6,989 bases of DNA from Candidatus Krumholzibacteriia bacterium. GTDB lineage: Bacteria > Krumholzibacteriota > Krumholzibacteriia > Krumholzibacteriales > Krumholzibacteriaceae. The notes beneath the pieces were generated by a model. It was not told the DNA's origin, did no database searches, and saw only the letters and a program-made list of their open reading frames with translations. A program made the position numbers and the translations under genes. This document shows, piece by piece, positions 1-5,685 of the stretch. Positions within the stretch are counted from its first letter, which is position 1. The number at the start of each line of letters is the position of its first letter. The DNA lies in the NCBI GenBank assembly GCA_028696635.1, contig JAQVGR010000086.1:1-6989 (forward strand), in the 5' to 3' direction.

Positions 1-1
1 G

Positions 2-1135
2 AACGGGCTCGGGACCATCCCGTTCGAAGGGAAATGCTTCGGAAGGACCTTCTGGTTCACCGGCCTGGACGGATACCTGTGCAGCGCAGACACGACGTCA
101 TGGGAGAGCGCCGCTGTGGCGAGGGTGGGGGAGGATCTCGACGCGACACGATCCTGGATCTTCCGTCTCGCCACGGGGGCCGGAAGGGAGTACGCGCTCG
201 GGCTGACGATCCTCCCCCCCGCGGAGCACGACGGCTGCGTCAACTCGATCGGACTCGGCGCGACTCTGTACGGCGACGGCACGATCTTCCCCTCGTTCGG
301 GACGGGGTGCACGCCGGCCGACGGGACCGCGCTCGCGACGGGGATACACGACATCCGGATCACCTGGGATCCCTCGGCGGGCCAGGCCCGCTTCGAAGCG
401 GCGCCGGTCGCCTCCTGGATCGATTCGCTCTCGGATTTCCCGCAGGCGGCGGTCTGGACTGCGTGCGCCTCGGCGCCGCTGCTCCCCCCCGCCTGGCTGC
501 AGATCAATCTCAAGGGGATAACCCCGCGCATCTACGATGTGTGGAGCCTCCCCGCCGCATATGAGCCCTCCCCCCTCCTCTCCCGTTACTCGGCAGAGGG
601 CAGGGCGGCGGGGGTATGGATCGAATGGGCATTCGCCGCCCCGCCGGGAGGGGACGAATGCGTGATCCTGCGCTGCGCCGCCCCCCCCCGCGACTGCGAG
701 ACGATCGCCCGCATACCGCTGATCGCGGGGGCGACCGTCTTTCACTGGCTCGACACGGAGGCGCGGCCCGGCTCCGACCCGACCTATCGCGTCTATCTCG
801 GCGACGGCGCCGGTCTCGCGCTCCTCTTCGACACGGGCCCCGTGATCGTCCCGCGCGCCGCGGCGGCGCTCTTCCAGAACCACCCCAACCCGTTCAACCC
901 GTCGACGACTATCGAGTGGTACCTCCCCGAGGCGGCGCGGGCGAGGGTCGGGATATTCGATGTATCGGGCCGGGTCGTCCGCAGGCTCTTCGACGGCCGC
1001 TGTCCGGCGGGCAGGAGCGCCGTCTCCTGGGACGGATGCGGCGACGGCGGGGCGCCGGCGGCGGCGGGGGTCTACTTCTGCCGGATCTCCTCGGGGGAGT
1101 TCGAGCAGGCCCGGAAGATGGTCCTTCTCCCCTGA
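2..1135 (+). CDS. Secreted beta-sandwich protein with FN3-like and C-terminal FlgD/T9SS-type sorting domain (5' partial)
   Basis: The frame is open from the first complete codon at position 2 to TGA at 1133-1135, giving 377 visible residues. The GTG at 116 has no ribosome binding site and coding sequence continues upstream of it, so the true start lies outside the window. Visible residues 1-187 are rich in alternating hydrophobic strands, aromatic residues and glycines; around 118-128 (HDIRITWDPSAG) they look like a lectin/LamG-type beta-sandwich, but I cannot name the family. Residues about 190-282 look like a fibronectin type III domain with paired cysteines. Residues about 290-377 are a FlgD-Ig-like / T9SS type-A-like tail, with NPFNP at 296-300, then IFDVSGR, GVYF and a terminal RKMVLLP. 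In FCB bacteria such tails direct outer-membrane export and surface attachment. The expected location is therefore extracellular or cell surface; function is unknown. No clear terminator follows directly. Confidence 0.88.
   Translation, partial: NGLGTIPFEGKCFGRTFWFTGLDGYLCSADTTSWESAAVARVGEDLDATRSWIFRLATGAGREYALGLTILPPAEHDGCVNSIGLGATLYGDGTIFPSFGTGCTPADGTALATGIHDIRITWDPSAGQARFEAAPVASWIDSLSDFPQAAVWTACASAPLLPPAWLQINLKGITPRIYDVWSLPAAYEPSPLLSRYSAEGRAAGVWIEWAFAAPPGGDECVILRCAAPPRDCETIARIPLIAGATVFHWLDTEARPGSDPTYRVYLGDGAGLALLFDTGPVIVPRAAAALFQNHPNPFNPSTTIEWYLPEAARARVGIFDVSGRVVRRLFDGRCPAGRSAVSWDGCGDGGAPAAAGVYFCRISSGEFEQARKMVLLP
681..689 (+). repeat. C9 homopolymer tract inside the secreted-protein gene
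   Basis: Nine consecutive C bases lie inside the FN3-like part of the upstream gene and encode Ala-Pro-Pro-Arg. Two shorter C7 runs occur in the same gene (214-220 and 484-490). Tracts of this length are prone to slippage, and a one-base change would shift the frame before the C-terminal sorting domain. Whether this is a phase-variation switch or only a by-product of high GC cannot be decided from one sequence. Confidence 0.8.
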
Positions 1136-1152
1136 CCCCGAGGCGTTTCATG

Positions 1153-1181
1153 TTGCAAAGAATCATTCTTTACCGTATAAT
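1153..1181 (+). promoter_or_regulatory. Sigma70-type promoter of the metalloprotease gene
   Basis: A -35 box TTGCAA (1153-1158; four of six matches to TTGACA) and a perfect -10 box TATAAT (1176-1181) are separated by the ideal 17 bases. They sit in a short AT-rich island (about 1146-1193) within otherwise GC-rich DNA. The expected transcription start is near 1188, which gives a leader of about 184 nt before the ATG at 1372. This is the only well-formed promoter I see in the 236-base gap between the first two genes. Confidence 0.75.
1157..1171. promoter_or_regulatory. Perfect 7-1-7 palindrome, candidate operator
   Basis: AAAGAAT-C-ATTCTTT is a perfect inverted repeat with 7-base arms and a 1-base centre. 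It overlaps the last two bases of the -35 box and most of the spacer of the metalloprotease promoter, where a bound protein would block RNA polymerase. The 7-1-7 layout and the AAT-N-ATT core match the general form of Fur, PerR and Zur boxes, although the outer bases differ from each consensus. The one-base centre makes it a poor RNA hairpin, so a terminator for the upstream gene is less likely. The identity of the regulator is inference. Confidence 0.5.
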
Positions 1182-1230
1182 TACATAGTAAGTCACCCGG
1201 TTAAGGGGTTGGGTGTTCGTGCGACCGCTG

Positions 1231-1269
1231 AAGACGGGGTCCGCCGGGAAACAACGGGCGCTCCGTCTT
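1231..1269 (+). promoter_or_regulatory. Stable hairpin in the 5' leader of the metalloprotease mRNA
   Basis: Bases 1231-1239 pair with 1261-1269 (nine pairs, one of them G-U). A two-base bulge (1240-1241) follows, then four more pairs (1242-1245 with 1257-1260), closing an 11-base loop, GGGAAACAACG. Only three T follow, so it is not a standard intrinsic terminator. It could be a regulatory leader element, an mRNA-stabilising structure, or the 3' end of readthrough RNA from the upstream gene. I do not recognise a known riboswitch family in it. Confidence 0.4.
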
Positions 1270-1316
1270 TGAGATAACCGCACTCTCGCCTCGGGCGGCA
1301 AGCCGGACCACGGTAC

Positions 1317-1341
1317 GGACAGCGAAGGAACGCTTCAGTCC
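1317..1341 (+). promoter_or_regulatory. Second leader hairpin shortly before the RBS
   Basis: GGACAGCG (1317-1324) pairs with CGCT (1331-1334) and GTCC (1338-1341), with a three-base bulge TCA (1335-1337) and a six-base loop. It ends 18 bases before the Shine-Dalgarno sequence and does not cover it. It is a modest structure that could arise by chance in GC-rich DNA; no role is assigned. Confidence 0.25.
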
Positions 1342-1359
1342 TGAGGGCCCTACACGTAT

Positions 1360-1365
1360 AAGGAG
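1360..1365 (+). promoter_or_regulatory. Ribosome binding site AAGGAG that decides the protease start
   Basis: AAGGAG directly abuts the ATG at 1366, which leaves no spacer for that codon. It lies six bases before the ATG at 1372, a normal spacing. The second ATG is therefore the better start, which removes two residues (Met-Leu) from the longest reading. Confidence 0.8.
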
Positions 1366-1371
1366 ATGCTC

Positions 1372-4300
1372 ATGCGGCCGGATCGATCCCCCGCACGCGC
1401 GCGCGCCCGCGCGCTCACCGTCGACAGGAAGCTTCGCGTCCTCTTCATAGCCGGAGCCCTGCTGCTCGCCGGCGCCCTCCTCTGGTCGACCGCGGCCCTG
1501 GGGGTGATCGCCAACCCCGAGCCGGTCGCCTTCCGCCAGCCGGACGGGACAGAGGTGAAGGTATTCCTTCGCGGGGACGAGCACTTTCACTGGAACGAGG
1601 ACGGGACGGGGTTCCCCGTCGTGCGATCGGCCGACGGGACGGCCTGGGTATACGCCGCCGAGAAGGACGGCCTGCTCGTCCCGACGAGCGTCCCGGCCGG
1701 CTCGGTCGATCCGCTGGCGGCCGGACTCGTGCGTCCCGACATGACGAAGCTCCTTCGCATCGATCCGGACCGCACCCCGATGCTGATGGAGCGCGACCTC
1801 GACGCGCTGGCCCCGCCGACGGGGACGATGAAGAACCTCGTCGTGCTGGTGAACTACTCGGACCTCTCGATCACCAGCACCACCGCAGAGTTCAGCAACC
1901 TGTTCAACCAGATCGGGTACTCTACCGACGGCGCGGCCGGCTCGGTGAAGGATTATTACGACGAGATATCCTACGGCGCGCTCGACGTGCAGTCGACCGT
2001 CGTCGAGCCGGTGACGCTGGCTAACGGGTACGCCTACTACGGGGCCAACGACGCCTACGGGAACGACCTGCGGCCGCGGCTGATGGTCTCGCAGGCCCTT
2101 GCGGCGCTGGAGGCGCGGGGGTTCGACTTCAGCACGGTCGACGGCGACGGCGACGGCTGGGTCGACGGCCTGACGATCATACACGCCGGCGGCGGCGAGG
2201 AGTACTCGGGGAACGATCCGAACTACATCTGGTCGCACGCCTGGGCGCTCTCTTCGACCGTGACCTACGACGGCACCAGCATGCGCCAGTACCATACCGA
2301 GCCCGCCAGGCGCGGCTGGGACACGACGCCGTCCACCTGGGGGATCACGCGGATCGGCGTGATCTGCCACGAGACGGGGCACTTCATCGGGCTCCCCGAC
2401 CTGTACGACTACGGGTACGACAGCCGGGGGGTAGGGAAGTTCTGCCTGATGGCCGGCGGCTCCTGGAACGGAGACCAGGGGGCCTCGCCGGCGCACATGA
2501 GCGCCTGGTGCAAGGTCGACCTCGGCTGGGTCGTTCCGACGCCGGTGGCGGGTGGCGGCGTCTATACGGCGCTGCAGGTCGAGACCAACGCGCAGATCTA
2601 CAAGCTCCAGGGGTCGCTGCCGGGCAACGAGTACTTCCTCGTCGAGAACCGGCAGGGGGTCGGATTCGACGCCGCCCTGCCGGGCGCGCAGCGCGGCCTG
2701 CTCGTCTGGCACGTCGACGAGGACCAGACGGACAACGACGACCAGACGCACTACCTCGTCGACCTCGAGGAAGCGAGCGGCAGGCAGCATCTCGAGCTCA
2801 ACGAGAACTCGGGCGAGGACTCCGACTATTACCGGGAGGGGAACGCGACCGAGTTCACCGCGACGACGACGCCGAACAACCTCGGGTACGGCGGGACCCC
2901 CCTCGGGCTCGATATCAACTCGGTCGGCTCGACCGGTCCGATGATGTCGTTTACGATCAACGGGCTCGACATCACGCTGACCTATCCCGACGGCGGCGAG
3001 TCGCTCGAGGTCGGGTCGGTCGCGACGGTCGCCTGGACCGTCGGCGGCGACGCGCCCGACTCGGTGAGCATCGAGCTGAGCATCGACGGCGGGGCGAGCT
3101 GGCCCTATCCGGTCGCCTCCGGCATCACGGGGACGACGACGTACGGCTGGACTGTCCCGAACCTGCCCGTTTCCACGGCGAGGCTCAAGGTCATCGCCTG
3201 GACCGGCGGATCGCAGATCAACTACGACGCCTCCGACGGCGATTTCACGATCAGCGGAAACCCCTACCGGTACGTCTCCCCGGGAGGCGGAAACGTCTGG
3301 CCATACAGCCTCCCCGCCTGGGCGGCGCATGACATCCGCGACGCGATAGACGCCGCCTCGCCGGGCGATTCGATCATGGTGGCCGGGGCGACATACGCCT
3401 ACGCCGTCCCCGTCGACAGGGGAGTCCACCTGATGGGCGGCTGGGACGCCGCCTTCGCCTCGCGCGATCCGGCGGCGAACGTGACGACGATCCAGTCGAA
3501 CGGGAGCGCCGTCTCGTTCGTCTCGATCCCGTCGGGGAACCCCGGCATCGAAGGGTTCACCATCACCGGCGGGACCGGGACGTCGGCGATGCTGCCGCTG
3601 AACGGGATATACGGCGGCGGAGTCTACGTCTACTCCTCCGCCCCGACCGTGATCAAGGGGAACGTCATCACGAACTGCGGCTACACCGGCACGACCGGCT
3701 TCAGCGGCGGCGGCGCGATCGCCTGCTACAACGGCGCGGTGACGATCACCGGCAACGAGATCACCGGCTGCCGCGCGCAGAGCGGCGGCGCGGTCTACCT
3801 CTACCAGGCCGAGGCCGTGATCGCGGGGAACGTCATGAGCGGCGCCTCGCCCAACGCGTCGTACACCGGCACGAAGAACGGCGGCGGCATATACGCGCTT
3901 CACTCCGACGTGACGATGACCGGCAACGTCATACGCGCGAACACCGGATACGTCGACGGCGGCGGGATCTACGCGCGCCTGAGCCCCGTCTCGTCGAGCG
4001 GCGATTCGATACGGGACAACATCGCGACCGGTCCCGGCGGCGGGATCTGCGCCGACCGCTCCCCGCTGTCGATGTCGAACTCGCGCGTCCACGGCAACTC
4101 GACCCCCTCGCTCGGCGGCGGGATATACGTGAAGTCGCAGGGGCTCGACATAGCCAACTCGGTCGTCGCGCTCAACGCCTCCGGCAGCGTCGGGGGCGGG
4201 ATCTACGCGGACAGCACGTGGGGCTCTATCGCCAGCAGCACCTTCGACCGCAACAGCGGCGTGTACGCCGGCGGGAACGCGTTCATCTCGGCCGCCGGGC

Positions 4301-5505
4301 CGACCGACGTGAGAGGCAATCTCTTCACCGCCGGAGAGGCAAACGGGTTCGAGGCGGCCGGCGCCGGTCCGGTCACCTTCCAGTACAACGGCCTCTACGG
4401 CAACACGCCGACCGGCGTCGTCGGTCTGACTCCCGACGCGACCAACACCGCCGCCGATCCGCTGTACGCCGACGCGGCCTCGCTCGACTACCACCTCGGG
4501 GTCCATTCGGGGGCGATCGACGCCGGCGATCCGCTGGCGGGCGATCCCGACGGCTCGCGCGCCGACCATGGAGCGTTCGGCGGCCCCGGCGCTCTCTTCG
4601 CCGCGCCGTCGTACGTGCAGAACCTCGCCGACGCCGCCTCGGGCGACACCCTCATAGAGCTGACCTGGGACGGCCGCCTGCCCGGAGGCCTTGACTACTA
4701 CGCGATATACGCCGACACGGCGGCCGGCTTCGCCCCCGGCGTGGCGAATTTCATAGGGACGACGGCGGCGGCGAACAGTTCGTTCGAGCATCATCCCGTC
4801 GCGGGGTGCCTCTACTACCGCGTGAACCTCGTCGACGCCGACGGTTACGCGGGCGGATATTCGAACGTCGCCGGAGCCTGCGCGGCCGGACCCGACGTGA
4901 CCCCGCCGACGGTGACGGTGACCTACCCTGCCGGCGGCGAGTCGTTCTCCCAGGGGGACACGATCGCTGTCCTGTGGACCGCCTCCGACGACCGGCAGGT
5001 CGACTCGGTGAGCGTCTGGTACTCCGCCGACGGCGGCGCCGCCTGGCTGCTGATCGCCGGTGGCGAGCCGAACGACGGAACGTACCGCTGGATCGCGCCC
5101 GCGATCGCCTCCGATTCGTGCCTCGTGCGCGTCGTCGCATTCGATCCGGCGATGCACGCCGGCGTGGACGAGAGCGACAGCCTCTTCACGATCCAGGGCG
5201 CGACGGGCGACGAGACGCCGGCGCTCGCCTTCGCGCTGAGCCAGAACTACCCCAACCCGTTCAACCCGGTCACCACGATCGTCTATCAGGTGGGAGCCGG
5301 AGGCGGCGCGGTGAGCCTGCGGATCTTCGACGTATCGGGAAGGCTCGTGCGCACGCTGGTCGGCGGGATGCAGCCCGAGGGCTCCCGGTCGATCGTCTGG
5401 AACGGGACCAACGACCGCGGCGCGCCGGCGGCGAGCGGGATCTACTTCTACCGCATGCAGGCGCCGGGGTTCTCCGAGACCCGCAAGATGATCCTTCTGC
5501 GGTAG
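1372..5505 (+). CDS. Secreted M6-family zinc metalloprotease fused to a right-handed beta-helix, with Ig/FN3-like domains and FlgD/T9SS-type tail
   Basis: This 1377-residue exoprotein starts at ATG 1372, set by the RBS. An Arg-rich N-region and hydrophobic core (about 23-37) form a signal sequence, with likely cleavage around 42-47. Residues about 48-140 look like the propeptide of M6 (immune inhibitor A-like) proteases. The catalytic domain spans about 150-528: a Ca-binding-like DGDGDGWVDG at 257-266, WSHAW, the zinc motif HETGHFIGLPD at 333-343 (H333, E334, H337, third ligand probably D343), and a Met-turn at M360. An Ig-like domain (about 532-629) follows, then a beta-helix (about 630-1075) with recurrent GGG-I-Y motifs. 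FN3-like (about 1077-1170) and second Ig-like (about 1176-1277) domains lead to the FlgD/T9SS type-A-like tail (about 1284-1377, NPFNP at 1295-1299). Expected role: surface or extracellular protein digestion, with the helix perhaps binding substrate or glycan. All key catalytic residues are present. It has its own promoter and terminator, so it appears monocistronic. Confidence 0.93.
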   Translation: MRPDRSPARARARALTVDRKLRVLFIAGALLLAGALLWSTAALGVIANPEPVAFRQPDGTEVKVFLRGDEHFHWNEDGTGFPVVRSADGTAWVYAAEKDGLLVPTSVPAGSVDPLAAGLVRPDMTKLLRIDPDRTPMLMERDLDALAPPTGTMKNLVVLVNYSDLSITSTTAEFSNLFNQIGYSTDGAAGSVKDYYDEISYGALDVQSTVVEPVTLANGYAYYGANDAYGNDLRPRLMVSQALAALEARGFDFSTVDGDGDGWVDGLTIIHAGGGEEYSGNDPNYIWSHAWALSSTVTYDGTSMRQYHTEPARRGWDTTPSTWGITRIGVICHETGHFIGLPDLYDYGYDSRGVGKFCLMAGGSWNGDQGASPAHMSAWCKVDLGWVVPTPVAGGGVYTALQVETNAQIYKLQGSLPGNEYFLVENRQGVGFDAALPGAQRGLLVWHVDEDQTDNDDQTHYLVDLEEASGRQHLELNENSGEDSDYYREGNATEFTATTTPNNLGYGGTPLGLDINSVGSTGPMMSFTINGLDITLTYPDGGESLEVGSVATVAWTVGGDAPDSVSIELSIDGGASWPYPVASGITGTTTYGWTVPNLPVSTARLKVIAWTGGSQINYDASDGDFTISGNPYRYVSPGGGNVWPYSLPAWAAHDIRDAIDAASPGDSIMVAGATYAYAVPVDRGVHLMGGWDAAFASRDPAANVTTIQSNGSAVSFVSIPSGNPGIEGFTITGGTGTSAMLPLNGIYGGGVYVYSSAPTVIKGNVITNCGYTGTTGFSGGGAIACYNGAVTITGNEITGCRAQSGGAVYLYQAEAVIAGNVMSGASPNASYTGTKNGGGIYALHSDVTMTGNVIRANTGYVDGGGIYARLSPVSSSGDSIRDNIATGPGGGICADRSPLSMSNSRVHGNSTPSLGGGIYVKSQGLDIANSVVALNASGSVGGGIYADSTWGSIASSTFDRNSGVYAGGNAFISAAGPTDVRGNLFTAGEANGFEAAGAGPVTFQYNGLYGNTPTGVVGLTPDATNTAADPLYADAASLDYHLGVHSGAIDAGDPLAGDPDGSRADHGAFGGPGALFAAPSYVQNLADAASGDTLIELTWDGRLPGGLDYYAIYADTAAGFAPGVANFIGTTAAANSSFEHHPVAGCLYYRVNLVDADGYAGGYSNVAGACAAGPDVTPPTVTVTYPAGGESFSQGDTIAVLWTASDDRQVDSVSVWYSADGGAAWLLIAGGEPNDGTYRWIAPAIASDSCLVRVVAFDPAMHAGVDESDSLFTIQGATGDETPALAFALSQNYPNPFNPVTTIVYQVGAGGGAVSLRIFDVSGRLVRTLVGGMQPEGSRSIVWNGTNDRGAPAASGIYFYRMQAPGFSETRKMILLR
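3880..4269 (+). repeat. Five consecutive 78-nt (26-residue) beta-helix coil repeats
   Basis: GGG-[IV]-Y/C motifs begin at residues 837, 863, 889, 915 and 941, and a GGN variant begins at 967. Every step is exactly 26 residues (78 bases). Earlier related motifs at 748, 779 and 805 are spaced 31, 26 and then 32, so the regular array is preceded by looser coils. Many units also hold an Asn-hydrophobic stretch (for example GNVIRAN) and a Gly turn. The pattern fits successive rungs of a right-handed parallel beta-helix. DNA identity between units is highest at the GGCGGCGGGAT-TAC core and low elsewhere, so these are old, diverged coils. Confidence 0.85.
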
Positions 5506-5541
5506 CGGACGACCCGGCGTTCCGCGCGCATCGACGTTCCG

Positions 5542-5572
5542 AAAAGGGGGGCCGGCGACCGGCCCCCCTTTT
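5542..5572 (+). terminator. Strong Rho-independent terminator after the metalloprotease gene
   Basis: A perfect inverted repeat lies 36 bases after the TAG stop. AAAAGGGGGGCCGG (5542-5555) pairs with its exact complement at 5559-5572 around a CGA loop (5556-5558), and the run ends in TTTT. The stem is 14 bp if the flanking A/T pairs are counted, 10 bp of pure GC otherwise. The A-tract/T-tract symmetry means it could also act on the opposite strand. It separates the protease transcript from the transporter gene. Confidence 0.93.
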
Positions 5573-5605
5573 CACGCCCCGTCCGGCGAGGCGGGCCGAA
5601 ATTCC

Positions 5606-5635
5606 TTGGGATGCCGCGGGGACGAGGTATATACT
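5606..5635 (+). promoter_or_regulatory. Probable sigma70-type promoter of the transporter gene
   Basis: TTGGGA (5606-5611, four of six matches to TTGACA) and TATACT (5630-5635, five of six matches to TATAAT) are separated by 18 bases. They lie downstream of the terminator and upstream of the MFS gene. The expected start near 5642 gives a leader of about 45 nt that contains a small GC hairpin (5643-5647 with 5652-5656). The overlapping TATATA at 5628-5633 is an alternative -10. Confidence 0.55.
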
Positions 5636-5674
5636 CTCTCATCCGCCGGCGGGCGGCGGAGCATCAACCGGAAC

Positions 5675-5678
5675 GGAG
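5675..5678 (+). promoter_or_regulatory. Ribosome binding site of the transporter gene
   Basis: GGAG, within CGGAGAG, lies seven bases before the ATG at 5686. This is a normal spacing and it supports that start codon. Confidence 0.75.
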
Positions 5679-5685
5679 AGTGTCG

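Noticed and set aside
116..118. GTG as start codon of the upstream gene
   Set aside because: No Shine-Dalgarno sequence precedes it, and the same frame stays open with protein-like sequence (Trp, Phe, Cys, Gly pattern) back to position 2. The gene is simply cut by the window edge.
98..883. Antisense frame opposite the upstream secreted-protein gene
   Set aside because: Arg/Gly/Glu-rich composition with no domain. The + strand frame carries the FN3-like and sorting domains and is open from the window edge.
1157..1171. Palindrome as the terminator of the upstream gene
   Set aside because: It is AT-only apart from one G-C pair per arm, has a one-base centre and lacks a T-tract. It fits an operator better than a terminator.
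616..1188. Overlapping + strand frame inside the upstream gene that crosses its stop
   Set aside because: Arg/Pro/Gly-rich shadow frame. It would matter only if the C9 tract at 681-689 slipped, and even then it lacks the sorting motif.
1366..1368. First ATG as start of the metalloprotease
   Set aside because: It directly touches the AAGGAG ribosome site. The ATG at 1372 has a normal six-base spacing.
1188..1371. Cyclic-di-GMP or other known riboswitch in the protease leader
   Set aside because: Leader hairpins are present, but I could not find the conserved core motifs of any class I know.
3880..4269. 78-nt repeats as a CRISPR array or noncoding tandem repeat
   Set aside because: The units are diverged, in frame and without spacers. 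They encode beta-helix coils in the middle of a continuous gene.
1201..5157. Antisense open frame of about 1318 codons opposite the metalloprotease gene
   Set aside because: Long antisense frames are expected opposite GC-rich genes. Its translation is a low-complexity Arg/Val/Asp/Gly mixture without recognisable domains, while the + strand frame has a signal sequence, catalytic motifs and an RBS.
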